This document shows positions 53,312 through 61,877 of a DNA stretch of 64,000 nucleotides, piece by piece. The notes beneath the pieces are model-generated. The model had not been told where the DNA came from. It saw only the letters and a list, made by a program, of their open reading frames with translations, and did no database searches. The position numbers were made by a program, and so were the translations under genes. Source of the DNA: Kaistella pullorum (GTDB lineage: Bacteria > Bacteroidota > Bacteroidia > Flavobacteriales > Weeksellaceae). The stretch is taken from NCBI RefSeq assembly GCF_014837035.1, contig NZ_JACSPS010000002.1, positions 759,851-823,850 on the forward strand. The letters run 5' to 3'. Position 1 is the first letter of the stretch, and every line of letters begins with the position of its first letter.

Positions 53312-54018
53312 AATTCTGTTAGTTCTTTAAGATTAATCGTCCCTTCATAAATCGCTTTTCCAATAATTGCGCCTTCGCAGCCGAGTTTTTTCAGCTTTTG
53401 CAAATCTTCAATCGTGGTGATTCCGCCGCTGGCAATCAAACTGATTGTTGTTTCGTCCAGGATTTCTTCATAAAGCCCAAAAGCCGGCCCCTGAAGCATT
53501 CCGTCTTTATCGATATCGGTTACAATGCTGTATGTTCCGCCATTTTTATTGAATTCTTTAATAAATTCAACCACGTCCAGACTGCTGCTTTCGAGCCAAC
53601 CGTTGGTCGCAATCATCCTGTTCTTACAGTCGGCGCCCAGAATGATTTTTTCAGCACCATATTTCACGAGCCATTCCAACATCAATTCTGGATTTTGCGC
53701 CGCAACACTTCCGACGGTTATCTGTTTCGCGCCGCATTCAAAAGCGGTTTTGATATCAGTTTCTGATTTAATTCCGCCTCCGAAATCGATTTGGAGTCCG
53801 GTTTTTGAGGAAAGCATTTCCAGCGTCTTATAATTGACAATCTGCTTCGATTTTGCACCATCAAGGTCTACGACATGCAGAAATTTAATATCGTTATCTT
53901 CAAACATTTTCGCCATATCCACCGGATTTTCACTATAAATTTTCTGGGTCGAATAATCGCCTTTCGTCAGTCTTACACATTTACCACCGATGATGTCGAT
54001 GGCCGGAATAATTCTCAT
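53305..54018 (-). CDS. hisA: ProFAR isomerase
   Basis: A TIM-barrel enzyme of 237 residues for step 4 of histidine biosynthesis. The catalytic Asp8 is in [14 protein letters not shown] and the second Asp is in [12 protein letters not shown] (about 170). It is a paralogue of hisF, and both have the half-barrel repeat. It overlaps hisH by 4 bp and hisF by 7 bp. Confidence 0.97.
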   Translation of the reverse strand: MRIIPAIDIIGGKCVRLTKGDYSTQKIYSENPVDMAKMFEDNDIKFLHVVDLDGAKSKQIVNYKTLEMLSSKTGLQIDFGGGIKSETDIKTAFECGAKQITVGSVAAQNPELMLEWLVKYGAEKIILGADCKNRMIATNGWLESSSLDVVEFIKEFNKNGGTYSIVTDIDKDGMLQGPAFGLYEEILDETTISLIASGGITTIEDLQKLKKLGCEGAIIGKAIYEGTINLKELTELC

Positions 54019-54593
54019 AAGCTTAAAAAGTTTTTTAAAATCTGCATTCCAGTGTCAGCTGATTTTTCGGGGTGAAATTGGGTTGCGTAGAAATTATCTT
54101 TCTGCAAGGCCGCGCTGAAAGGCAGGATATAATCTGTGACCGCCACGGTTTCCTCGCTGGGTTCGGCGTAATAACTGTGAACAAAATAGCAATTTTCGTC
54201 AGTCTCAACATTTTCAAAGAGCTTTCCTTTAACGGAAGTGAAATTGTTCCAGCCAGTGTGAGGAACAAGATCTTCAGGCGGGAACTTCTTGACTTTAGTT
54301 TTAAAAATCCTCAAAGTTTCAGTATCACCTTCTTCTGAAGATTCGCAGAGCAGCTGCATCCCCAGACAAATTCCCAGAACCGGTTGCGTAAGGTTTTTAA
54401 TTACTTCATCCAAACCCTTTTCCTTCAAATATTCCATTGCTGAGGCTGCTTCGCCAACGCCCGGAAGGATGACCTTTTCAGCATTTTTTAAAACATCAGG
54501 ATCATCGGTGATAACCGATTCATAACCGAGCCTTTTTACCGCATTTTCCACGGATAGCGAGTTGCCGGCGTTGTATTTCAATATTGCGATCAT
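54015..54593 (-). CDS. hisH: Imidazole glycerol phosphate synthase glutaminase subunit
   Basis: A class I glutamine amidotransferase of 192 residues that feeds ammonia to HisF. The catalytic triad is Cys76 in [10 protein letters not shown], with His174 and Glu176 in QFHPEKS. It overlaps hisB and hisA by 4 bp on each side, so all are translated together. Confidence 0.97.
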   Translation of the reverse strand: MIAILKYNAGNSLSVENAVKRLGYESVITDDPDVLKNAEKVILPGVGEAASAMEYLKEKGLDEVIKNLTQPVLGICLGMQLLCESSEEGDTETLRIFKTKVKKFPPEDLVPHTGWNNFTSVKGKLFENVETDENCYFVHSYYAEPSEETVAVTDYILPFSAALQKDNFYATQFHPEKSADTGMQILKNFLSL

Positions 54594-55681
54594 AAAATTC
54601 CTTTTGTACTGGGGATGTTATAGTTTTGGGTTTTACTTACCGCCATCTTTATTGCTTTTGCGAACGCTTTAAAAATAGATTCGATTTTGTGGTGTTCATT
54701 TTCGCCTTCAGCTTTGATATTCAGGTTGCATCTCGCCTGATCGCTGAAGGATTTAAAGAAATGGAAAAAAAGTTCGGTCGGCACATCACCGATTTTCTCC
54801 CTCTTAAACTCCGCTTCCCAAACAATCCACGGCCGACCGCCGAAATCTACCGCTACCTGAGCCAGACAATCATCCATTGGCAATAAAAAACCGTAACGTG
54901 AAATGCCTTTTTTTTTGCCAAGAGCCTGCAGAAAAGCGTCACCCAAAGCAATCGCGGTATCTTCTACGGTGTGGTGTTCATCGATTTCGAGATCACCTTT
55001 CACCTTGACATTAAGGTCGAGGTTACCGTGTCGGGAAATTTGTTCCAACATATGATCAAAAAAAGGCAGACCTGTATCGATATCTGAAACGCCAGTTCCG
55101 TCCAGATTCACTTTAACTTTAATGGAAGTTTCGAGGGTTTCCCTTTTCACTTTACCAATTCGGGGGACAGATTTTAAGAACTGATAGATTTTGCTCCAAT
55201 CATTAGTGGAAAAGGTCGCCGCTTCATTTTCAGTATCGCTGATGAGTATCGATTTTGAACCTAAATTTTTTGCCAATTGAATATCCGTTTCACGGTCACC
55301 GATTACAAAGGAATTTCCGAGGTCATAGTTTCCGTAAATGTATTTCTGAAGCATGCCCGTTCCCGGTTTTCTTGTGGGCTTATTTTCATGTTCAAAAGAC
55401 GGATCAATAAAGATTTCCGCAAATTCCGCACCTTCATTTTTCAGCATATTGATGATGAAATTCTGCACTGGCCAGAAAGTGTCTTCCGGAAAAGAATCGG
55501 TTCCCAAACCGTCCTGATTGGTCACCATTACCAGTTCGTAACTCAATTCGCGGGCAATTTTAGCAAGATTGCTGATGGAATTTGGTAAGAATTCGAGCTT
55601 TTCGAAACTGTCAATCTGGAAATCTTGGGGTTCGCGGATGATGGTCCCGTCGCGATCTATAAATAAAACTTTTTTAGTCAT
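54590..55681 (-). CDS. hisB: Bifunctional histidinol-phosphatase/imidazoleglycerol-phosphate dehydratase
   Basis: A fusion of 363 residues, as in E. coli. Residues 1-165 form the HAD phosphatase, with nucleophile Asp9 and Asp11 in FIDRDGTI. Residues 173-363 form the dehydratase, with the metal-binding [13 protein letters not shown] and [14 protein letters not shown] segments. The order of steps is dehydratase (6) then, after HisC, phosphatase (8). It overlaps hisC by 8 bp and hisH by 4 bp. Confidence 0.97.
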   Translation of the reverse strand: MTKKVLFIDRDGTIIREPQDFQIDSFEKLEFLPNSISNLAKIARELSYELVMVTNQDGLGTDSFPEDTFWPVQNFIINMLKNEGAEFAEIFIDPSFEHENKPTRKPGTGMLQKYIYGNYDLGNSFVIGDRETDIQLAKNLGSKSILISDTENEAATFSTNDWSKIYQFLKSVPRIGKVKRETLETSIKVKVNLDGTGVSDIDTGLPFFDHMLEQISRHGNLDLNVKVKGDLEIDEHHTVEDTAIALGDAFLQALGKKKGISRYGFLLPMDDCLAQVAVDFGGRPWIVWEAEFKREKIGDVPTELFFHFFKSFSDQARCNLNIKAEGENEHHKIESIFKAFAKAIKMAVSKTQNYNIPSTKGIL

Positions 55682-56711
55682 TGCTGAATTCTTTTAAGGC
55701 ATTTAATAACTGTTCATTTTCTTCGGATGTTCCCACTGAAATCCGCACGCAGTTTTTGATGACGGAGTTCCGGTTTCTGATGATGATCTTTCTTTCAACG
55801 AGTTTTTCATACAGTTGATCTGCATTTTCCACTTCTGCAAGAATGAAATTGGCATCAGAAGGATAAATTTTTCTTATCATCTTTAAAGTGGAAAGTCTTT
55901 GAATCATCTGCTCCTTTTCTGCTAAAATATTTTTTACTTTATCATCATAAGCCGCTTTATCATTTAAAATTTCGAGCGCGGTCTGCTGATTGAGCAAACT
56001 GATGTTATAAGGAGGTTTCACGCGGTTGAAGTAAGACAGAATTTCCTCATTCATGTAACCGATTCCGAGGCGTACTCCTGCCAAACCCCAGGCTTTGCTT
56101 AAAGTCTGGATGATGATTAGGTTCGAATAATCCGTAAGTTTTTCGATAAAGGAAGGTCGGTCACAAAAATCAATGTAAGCCTCGTCAAGAATCACAATTC
56201 CGCAGAATTGATTGAGAATAAACTCAATATCTTCAGTTCGCAATAAATTTCCTGTCGGATTGTTCGGCGAACAGATAAAAACGAGTTTCAGATTTGGGTC
56301 TGAAAAGTAAGGCTGCAAAAGGTCTTTTTCAATCTGAAAGTCATCATTCAAAGGAAGTTTAATGAGGTCCACATCATTGATGTTTGCAGAAACTTCGTAC
56401 ATCCCGTAGGTCGGAACAAAAGTCAAGGCTTTATCCTGACCAGGCTCGCAGAAAATCCTGAACGCCAGATCAATTATTTCGTCGCTGCCGTTTCCGATAA
56501 AAATCTGCTCGGGAGACGTATTTTTGAGTTCTGCCAATTTCTTTTTCAAAGCCGGTTGATACGGATCGGGGTAGCGGTTGTAGATTCCAAAAGGGTTTTC
56601 ATTGGCATCCAGAAAGATTCCCTCTTTCCCCGAATATTCGTCTCTCGCGCTCGAATACGGCTTCAAAGCCTGAATATTTTTTCTTACGAGTTCATTAATT
56701 TTACTTTTCAT
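55674..56711 (-). CDS. hisC: Histidinol-phosphate aminotransferase
   Basis: A PLP fold type I aminotransferase of 345 residues for step 7. The PLP lysine is Lys206 in [20 protein letters not shown] (about 35-42), SPNNPTGN (148-155) and the Asp in LDEAYIDF complete the cofactor site. It overlaps hisD by 11 bp and hisB by 8 bp. Confidence 0.96.
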   Translation of the reverse strand: MKSKINELVRKNIQALKPYSSARDEYSGKEGIFLDANENPFGIYNRYPDPYQPALKKKLAELKNTSPEQIFIGNGSDEIIDLAFRIFCEPGQDKALTFVPTYGMYEVSANINDVDLIKLPLNDDFQIEKDLLQPYFSDPNLKLVFICSPNNPTGNLLRTEDIEFILNQFCGIVILDEAYIDFCDRPSFIEKLTDYSNLIIIQTLSKAWGLAGVRLGIGYMNEEILSYFNRVKPPYNISLLNQQTALEILNDKAAYDDKVKNILAEKEQMIQRLSTLKMIRKIYPSDANFILAEVENADQLYEKLVERKIIIRNRNSVIKNCVRISVGTSEENEQLLNALKEFSND

Positions 56712-57993
56712 CCTGTATTTTTTTTAATCTGATGGAAACGGCATTTCTGTGCGCCAAAAGCTGTTCTGCCCCGGCCATCACTTCCACCGTTCTGCCGATA
56801 TTTTGTAAACCTAATCTACTGATATTCTGGAAAGTAATCTTCTTCACAAAACTGTCCAAAGAAACTCCACTATAACTTCGGGCATAACCGTTGGTCGGCA
56901 AGGTGTGATTGCTTCCACTCGCGTAATCGCCGGCACTTTCACAGGAATAGTTTCCAATGAAAACCGAACCTGCGTTCTGAATCTTGTCGGCAAATTCTTG
57001 CGCATTTTCAATGGCCAGAATTAAGTGTTCGGGTGCATAACGGTTACTGAATTCCACACATTCTCCTATGGAATTGAAAATCACCGAAAAGCTGTTTTCA
57101 AGCGCTTTTGCTGCAATGTCAGCTCGGGGTAAAACACGCAGTTGTTCATCAACAGCAAGTTTAACTTTCTCAACAAATTCCGAAGAATCTGAAAGCAAAA
57201 CAACCTGACTGTCTGGGCCATGCTCTGCTTGGGAAAGCAAATCGGAGGCAACAAAATCCGCATCCGCAGTTGAATCTGCAATCACCAGGACTTCACTCGG
57301 ACCCGCCGGAAGATCGATGGCAATACCGTTTTTCTGAACAAGTTCTTTGGCTTTGGTGACAAATTGATTTCCGGGTCCGAAGATTTTATCCACTTTCGGA
57401 ACCGTTTCCGTCCCGTAAGCCAATGCTGCAATGGCCTGTGCGCCACCCACTTTGAATATTTGGGTAATCCCCAGAAAATTTGCCGTGTACAAAACTGCGG
57501 GTTTGATATTGCCGTCCTTATCAGGAGGTGTACATAATACAATTTGTTTGCAGCCAGCAATCAGCGCCGGAATTCCCAGCATCAAAACTGTTGAAAACAA
57601 AGGCGCGGAACCACCAGGAATGTACAATCCAACATTTTCGATCGCAACACTTTTTCTCCAGCACTGGATTCCCGGCATTGTTTCCACAATGGTTTCGGTG
57701 AGTTGCTGGGCTTCGTGAAAAGATCTGATGTTTTTTGCGGCAACCGAAATCGCTACTTTTAACTCCTCTGAAACCTGCTTTTTTGAAGCTTCTATTTCAG
57801 CTTCGCTTACTTTCAGCTCTTCAACTACGGCTTTATCAAACTTTAAACTTAATTCTTTAAGTGCCGTATCGCCTTTCTGCTGCACCAGTTCAAGAATATT
57901 TTTGACTTTGTCTTCCAAATCTTCAGCGGGAAAAACCGGTCTTTTACAAATTTTAGCCCAATCAGAAATTGTCGGGTTGGTTATATTTTTCAT
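56701..57993 (-). CDS. hisD: Histidinol dehydrogenase
   Basis: A zinc enzyme of 430 residues for the last two steps, oxidising histidinol to histidine with NAD. Family segments are GLYIPGGSAPLFSTVLM, FGPGNQFVTKAK, DLLSQAEHGPDSQV with zinc-binding residues, and ASGSNHTLPTNGYAR with the catalytic His. It starts 16 bp after the hisG stop and overlaps hisC by 11 bp. Confidence 0.97.
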   Translation of the reverse strand: MKNITNPTISDWAKICKRPVFPAEDLEDKVKNILELVQQKGDTALKELSLKFDKAVVEELKVSEAEIEASKKQVSEELKVAISVAAKNIRSFHEAQQLTETIVETMPGIQCWRKSVAIENVGLYIPGGSAPLFSTVLMLGIPALIAGCKQIVLCTPPDKDGNIKPAVLYTANFLGITQIFKVGGAQAIAALAYGTETVPKVDKIFGPGNQFVTKAKELVQKNGIAIDLPAGPSEVLVIADSTADADFVASDLLSQAEHGPDSQVVLLSDSSEFVEKVKLAVDEQLRVLPRADIAAKALENSFSVIFNSIGECVEFSNRYAPEHLILAIENAQEFADKIQNAGSVFIGNYSCESAGDYASGSNHTLPTNGYARSYSGVSLDSFVKKITFQNISRLGLQNIGRTVEVMAGAEQLLAHRNAVSIRLKKIQDEK

Positions 57994-58009
57994 TTGGTTT
58001 TTTTTGATT

Positions 58010-58867
58010 TTAAAGAATCATTTTTTCTATAGGAACCACCAGGATGCCTTCAGCACCAGCTTTTTTCAGCTCATCGATGACGTACCAGAATTTATCTTCG
58101 CTGATGACAGAGTGTAAGCTGCTCCAGCCATCTTTTGCGAGCGGAAGAATGGTAGGGCTGTTCATCCCGGGAAGGATTTGGATGATTTTTTCAAGCTGGC
58201 TGTTAGGAGAATTCAGCAGGATGTACTTGTTCTCTTTCGCTTTTTGGACAGAACGGATGCGGAAAAGCAGTTTGTTTAAAATCTGCTGAGCTTCCTCGCC
58301 CAGAGTTTGGTTTGCAACCATCACGGCCTGGCTTTTTACTACTGTTTCCACTTCCTTCAATCCATTGGAAAGTAAGGTAGAGCCGCTGCTTACAATATCG
58401 CAGATTCCGTCAGCCAAACCAATACCCGGCGCAATTTCCACACTTCCGGAGATGACTTCAACAGTCGCTTCGATCCTATTTTCTTTAAAATACTTCTGAA
58501 GAATATTGGGGTAAGAAGTGGCGACTTTTTTTCCTTTGAAAAAATTTATACCCGGATAATCAATCTCTTTCGGAACTGCCAGACTTAAACGGCAAACCGA
58601 AAAATTCAGTTTTTCAACGATTGTAATCGCTTTTTCACTTTCGAGAAACACATTTTCACCGATGATGCCGATGTGTGCAACATTCTGCTCCACGTACTGC
58701 GGAATATCATCATCTCGCAGAAAAAGGATTTCAACAGGGAAATTGGTGCATTCGGTAATCAGTTTTCCGCCGCCGTTGGGGAATTTCAGGCCACACTCTT
58801 CCAAAAGAGCGACTGATTTTTGGCTGAGTCGACCACTTTTTTGGATGGCAATTTTAAGTTTACTCAT
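58010..58867 (-). CDS. hisG: ATP phosphoribosyltransferase, long form
   Basis: An enzyme of 285 residues for the first, committed step: ATP plus PRPP to phosphoribosyl-ATP. Residues 1-210 are the catalytic part, with SGSVEIAPGIGLADGICDIVSSGSTL (shown in part) holding the PRPP loop. Residues about 215-285 form the C-terminal ACT-like regulatory domain that binds histidine, so no HisZ is needed. It is the first structural gene, 118 bp downstream of the leader peptide stop and about 41 bp after the attenuator hairpin. Confidence 0.96.
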   Translation of the reverse strand: MSKLKIAIQKSGRLSQKSVALLEECGLKFPNGGGKLITECTNFPVEILFLRDDDIPQYVEQNVAHIGIIGENVFLESEKAITIVEKLNFSVCRLSLAVPKEIDYPGINFFKGKKVATSYPNILQKYFKENRIEATVEVISGSVEIAPGIGLADGICDIVSSGSTLLSNGLKEVETVVKSQAVMVANQTLGEEAQQILNKLLFRIRSVQKAKENKYILLNSPNSQLEKIIQILPGMNSPTILPLAKDGWSSLHSVISEDKFWYVIDELKKAGAEGILVVPIEKMIL

Positions 58868-58908
58868 TTGTTTTATTTTGAAAAAGCATGAGTAAATCGA
58901 AATCCGGA

Positions 58909-58954
58909 AGTAGTAAAAAAGAAAAATCCCGCCTTGATTTACTCAGGCGGGATT
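58909..58954 (-). terminator. Attenuator terminator of the his operon
   Basis: On the minus strand AATCCCGCC (58954-58946) pairs perfectly with GGCGGGATT (58933-58925) around a 12-base loop. A T run with one C follows (58924-58915). It lies between the leader peptide and hisG, so it stops transcription before the structural genes unless it is blocked. Confidence 0.88.
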
Positions 58955-58987
58955 ATATATTTGTTGATTTTACAGCATATCATAATC
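58951..58987 (-). promoter_or_regulatory. Antiterminator hairpin of the his operon
   Basis: On the minus strand GATTAT (58987-58982), a bulged G, and ATAT (58980-58977) pair with ATAT (58960-58957) and ATAATC (58956-58951), giving ten pairs around a 16-base loop. It uses the first four bases of the terminator stem and the last four of the 1:2 hairpin, so it cannot coexist with either one. Confidence 0.7.
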
Positions 58988-59033
58988 AGCTCGCGAGAGT
59001 GCAAGTATGAAAATGATGATGATGTAGCTGATT
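58984..59033 (-). promoter_or_regulatory. 1:2 (pause) hairpin of the his leader, enclosing the His codons
   Basis: On the minus strand AATCAGCT (59033-59026) pairs perfectly with AGCTGATT (58991-58984). The loop contains all five His codons. A ribosome stalled at the His codons would cover the left arm, free the right arm, and so allow the antiterminator. Confidence 0.7.
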
Positions 59034-59039
59034 GAACAT
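58986..59039 (-). CDS. hisL: Histidine operon leader peptide
   Basis: A 17-codon open frame starts with ATG at 59039 and stops with TGA at 58986. It encodes MFNQLHHHHFHTCTLAS. Five of six consecutive codons (6-11) are His (all CAT), interrupted by one Phe. Such a run by chance in front of a his operon is very unlikely. It starts about 18 bp after the promoter -7 box. There is no strong Shine-Dalgarno, as is usual in this phylum. Its translation senses charged tRNA-His, so low histidine stalls the ribosome in this run and lets the operon be transcribed. It is too short to be found by a usual gene caller. Confidence 0.9.
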   Translation of the reverse strand: MFNQLHHHHFHTCTLAS

Positions 59040-59057
59040 TCTGTTTATTTTGTGGGA

Positions 59058-59090
59058 CAAATTTATAATTTATTTATCCGCCTGTGCAAA
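59058..59090 (-). promoter_or_regulatory. Promoter of the his operon
   Basis: On the minus strand TTTG (59090-59087), a 21-bp spacer and TAAATTTG (59065-59058) match the Bacteroidota promoter. Transcription would start near 59051, about 12 bp before the leader peptide ATG. It lies in the 94-bp gap after the YeeE-type gene. Confidence 0.65.
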
Positions 59091-59133
59091 TAAAATTGAA
59101 AGTTTTTTTCGTGAGTTGCTGTTAGCTGAGCTT

Positions 59134-59634
59134 TTAATGCGGCAATTTTTCGCGGAAATAGCCATAAACCCAGGTACCGGCAATCGCGCTGAGCAGCGTT
59201 ACTACAATAACTGTTGCGCCTGTTCCGATCTGTGCAAACAGCGGTCCCGGGCAGGCTCCGGTGATGGCCCAACCAAAACCAAAGATGAGTCCACCGTAAA
59301 TCTGGCCTTTGTTAAACTCTTTTTTATGGAAGATGATTACTTCGCCATAAATAGTTTTTATTTTGAATTTTTTAATAAAAAATATCGAGATCATCGCGAC
59401 CAAAATAGCGCTTCCGATAATGCCGTACATGTGAAAAGACTGCAGCCGGAACATTTCCTGGATGCGAAACCAACTGATCACTTCCGCTTTGATGAAAACG
59501 AAGCCGAACAGGATGCCCACCACAAGATATTTCAGATTATGATACCATTGGTGCTGCAAACGGCTTTCATTCACACACATCGTATCCAGTGACCTGAGGT
59601 CCAGATCTTCCTGTGGATTTATATTTTGAGACAT
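59134..59634 (-). CDS. YeeE/YedE-type membrane protein, second half-transporter
   Basis: A protein of 166 residues with about four membrane helices. The key motif is TGACPGPLFAQIG (about 125-137), with the Cys that is conserved in the YeeE/YedE thiosulfate-uptake family. The first 35 residues are cytoplasmic and hydrophilic. It is the second of two adjacent half-size proteins which, together, equal one full YeeE. It lies 14 bp after its partner and is the last gene of the sulfur cluster. Confidence 0.85.
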   Translation of the reverse strand: MSQNINPQEDLDLRSLDTMCVNESRLQHQWYHNLKYLVVGILFGFVFIKAEVISWFRIQEMFRLQSFHMYGIIGSAILVAMISIFFIKKFKIKTIYGEVIIFHKKEFNKGQIYGGLIFGFGWAITGACPGPLFAQIGTGATVIVVTLLSAIAGTWVYGYFREKLPH

Positions 59635-59648
59635 TTATTATTTAAAAT

Positions 59649-60212
59649 TTAAAGTGAAAGAATGATTGGAAGTAACACGTTGGCCATTAAAAATCCGCCA
59701 ATCATGAAGAAGATTGTGGCGACTAGGCTCGGAAGCTGCAGGTTCGCAATTCCCATGATGGAGTGGCCGCTGGTGCAACCTCCTGCATATCGGGTACCGA
59801 AACCGACCAGAAATCCGCCGCCGACCATCATGATCATGCCACGCAGCGTGAACAGTGATTCCCAGTTCATCAGTTGGGTAGGAACCAAATTGCTGAAATC
59901 TGTAATTCCGTAGCCGGCAAGTTCTTTTACCAGATTTGGATGAACCTCGATAGGGTTTGGATTTGAGAAAAACATCATCGTGATGATGCCGCCCAAGAAA
60001 ATTCCGAAGACGAAAAATAAATTCCAGGCTTCTTTCTTCCAGTTGTATTTAAAGAACGGAATATTGGCCGGCAGACACGAGGCACAGATGTGCCGCAGCG
60101 AAGACGAAATTCCGAAAGATTTGTTCCCGAGGATTAAAAGCGCCGGGACGGTAAGACCGATCAGTGGGCCCGCGACATACCATGGCCACGGCTGCTGAAG
60201 AAATTCTAACAT
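59649..60212 (-). CDS. YeeE/YedE-type membrane protein, first half-transporter
   Basis: A protein of 187 residues with about five membrane helices. The conserved motif is [18 protein letters not shown] (about 142-159), with the reactive Cys of the family. A second Cys pair is present in CASCLPAN (about 43-50). It probably passes thiosulfate or another sulfur compound through the inner membrane with its partner. The rhodanese gene is 6 bp upstream. Confidence 0.87.
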   Translation of the reverse strand: MLEFLQQPWPWYVAGPLIGLTVPALLILGNKSFGISSSLRHICASCLPANIPFFKYNWKKEAWNLFFVFGIFLGGIITMMFFSNPNPIEVHPNLVKELAGYGITDFSNLVPTQLMNWESLFTLRGMIMMVGGGFLVGFGTRYAGGCTSGHSIMGIANLQLPSLVATIFFMIGGFLMANVLLPIILSL

Positions 60213-60218
60213 ATTTTT

Positions 60219-60536
60219 TTAATTGTTTAACAGATTATTTACGTTTTGCCAGGTTTTACCGTCGGTCACGTTGCTTATGCCGTTCTGCTCCAGTATTTTT
60301 TTGGCCTGGCTGCTTCGGTTGCCGCTCCTGCAAAACACCACGGTGCTGCTCTTTCCCGCAAATTTACCCATTTGTTTAGTAATAGAATCGAGTGGAATGT
60401 TCACGGCACCTTTTACGCTTCCGGAACGGAATTCGCCGGGCGTGCGCACATCCACAAGAAAAGTTTCGCTGGTGATGGCAAAAGCAGGCTCGCTGCTGGC
60501 TGGCCCTGCGAAAATATTTTTAATGAAATTGAACAT
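60219..60536 (-). CDS. Single-domain rhodanese
   Basis: A sulfurtransferase of 105 residues. The active-site Cys69 is in the loop CRSGNRS, and the DVRTPGEF segment (29-36) is the usual CH2 motif. It takes sulfane sulfur from thiosulfate or persulfide donors. Residues 1-15 (MFNFIKNIFAG) could be an amphipathic helix rather than a signal peptide. It lies between OsmC and the YeeE pair with 6 bp on each side, so it probably handles the sulfur taken up by that pair. Confidence 0.9.
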   Translation of the reverse strand: MFNFIKNIFAGPASSEPAFAITSETFLVDVRTPGEFRSGSVKGAVNIPLDSITKQMGKFAGKSSTVVFCRSGNRSSQAKKILEQNGISNVTDGKTWQNVNNLLNN

Positions 60537-60542
60537 AACGGT

Positions 60543-60977
60543 TTAGTTAAAGGGATTTTTAAGTGTCACAGCCGTTTTCATTGAATTGGTCACAAGGCAG
60601 GCCGCTTTAGATTTTTCCAAGACTTTGAGTGCTTTTTTGCAGTCTTTTTCGGGGTCTGCAAGTACAAGTTCAGGCGTGATTTCCGCTTCAGAGATCTGGA
60701 ATTTGCCTTCCACCAATTCAAGTTTGCAAATTGTATTACATGAAAAACTTTGAAAATCGAGCTTGAAATTTTCAGCGATTGCCAAAAAAGTCGAGAGATA
60801 ACAGCTGCTTATGGCGGCTGCGAACAAATGTTCGGGTGACCAGATTCCGGGTTCACCTTTTGGGAATTCCGGCGGCGTGGCACATTCTATTGTTTCATTC
60901 AGTACGGGAGAGGATAAAAGTCCCTTGCGACCGTTTTTCCAGTCTGCTTTTACTTCATAATAATGCGGTTGTGACAT
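60543..60977 (-). CDS. OsmC/Ohr family protein
   Basis: A protein of 144 residues from the ATG at 60977. The open frame extends 16 codons upstream but that part does not fit. Family features are GPEHLFAAAISSCYLSTFLAIA-like (here SPEHLFAAAISSCY) and the second Cys in FSCNTICKLEL. The Cys residues reduce organic hydroperoxides. Several OsmC members in sulfur clusters may act on persulfides. It is 6 bp before the rhodanese gene. Confidence 0.88.
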   Translation of the reverse strand: MSQPHYYEVKADWKNGRKGLLSSPVLNETIECATPPEFPKGEPGIWSPEHLFAAAISSCYLSTFLAIAENFKLDFQSFSCNTICKLELVEGKFQISEAEITPELVLADPEKDCKKALKVLEKSKAACLVTNSMKTAVTLKNPFN

Positions 60978-61025
60978 AGTATTAATAATTTTATTTATGG
61001 TTAATGATTGATTGATTGATTTCAA

Positions 61026-61820
61026 TTAAATTAGAGTCTCCTTGATGAGGATATAGACGCCCATCACCAAGACAAACCAGCCGAACGCGGGCTTCAGTTT
61101 CTTGCCATCGATCTTCGTTGAAAGCCAGCTCCCGATGAGTACGCCGAGTATTGCCAGACCCAGAATCTTTAAAATTAAATTCCACTCAATCACGAAATGT
61201 GAAACGGAAACACCAAAGCCGAACAGAGAATTTAGCGCGATGATGAAAAGTGAAGTTCCGATGGCATTTTTAATGTCGAGTTTCAGCAAACCAACTAATG
61301 CCGGAATAATAAGAAAACCGCCGCCAGCACCGATAAGACCGGTTACAAAGCCTACCAGCGCGCCCTGCAGCACAATTGCCGTGTTTTTTACGGGCTTATT
61401 ATCAGTTTTAAAACAGTCTTCACCTTTGCATTTTTTGATCATGTTGTAAGACGCGAAAATCATCAGCACTGCAAAAAGCAGCATCAGCATGATGTCTTTG
61501 GTCAAGCTGAAATTTGCAAGTGTAAAAACCTCATCCGGAATGGCGGGAACGAAAAAAGTTCGGGTCAGAAATACGGAGATGATCGAAGGAATGCCGAAAA
61601 TGAGCGCAGTCTTCATATTTACCAAACCTTTTCTGAAATAGGTAAATGAGCCCGCCACACTGGTCATTCCGACGATAAAAAGTGAATAAACCGTCGCTAC
61701 TGCCGCGTCTATCCCGAAAAGATAGACCAGCACAGGAACGGTGAGTATGCTGCCACCGCCGCCGATAAGTCCTAACGAAATGCCGATGAATATTGAAGCG
61801 ATGTAACCTGTTGTGTCCAT
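61026..61820 (-). CDS. Sulfite exporter TauE/SafE family protein
   Basis: An inner-membrane protein of 264 residues with about eight helices. The repeated family motif appears twice: GLIGGGGSILTVPVLVYLFG near residues 18-37 (shown in part) and GLIGAGGGFLIIPALVG near 160-176. A cysteine-bearing cytoplasmic loop (KKCKGEDCFK) lies in between. It probably exports sulfite or a related anion. It lies 57 bp after the Crp/Fnr gene and 48 bp before OsmC. Confidence 0.88.
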   Translation of the reverse strand: MDTTGYIASIFIGISLGLIGGGGSILTVPVLVYLFGIDAAVATVYSLFIVGMTSVAGSFTYFRKGLVNMKTALIFGIPSIISVFLTRTFFVPAIPDEVFTLANFSLTKDIMLMLLFAVLMIFASYNMIKKCKGEDCFKTDNKPVKNTAIVLQGALVGFVTGLIGAGGGFLIIPALVGLLKLDIKNAIGTSLFIIALNSLFGFGVSVSHFVIEWNLILKILGLAILGVLIGSWLSTKIDGKKLKPAFGWFVLVMGVYILIKETLI

Positions 61821-61835
61821 AATTCTGTTTGATGC

Positions 61836-61847
61836 TGCAAAATTGCA
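61836..61847. promoter_or_regulatory. Inverted repeat TGCAA-AA-TTGCA before the TauE/SafE gene
   Basis: TGCAA (61836-61840) and TTGCA (61843-61847) form a perfect palindrome with a two-base centre, 15 bp upstream of the ATG at 61820. Its symmetry and position fit an operator for the adjacent Crp/Fnr-type regulator, but this is only a guess. Confidence 0.35.
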
Positions 61848-61877
61848 CCAAGCCAGAACGCTGCACAGTTACTTTGG

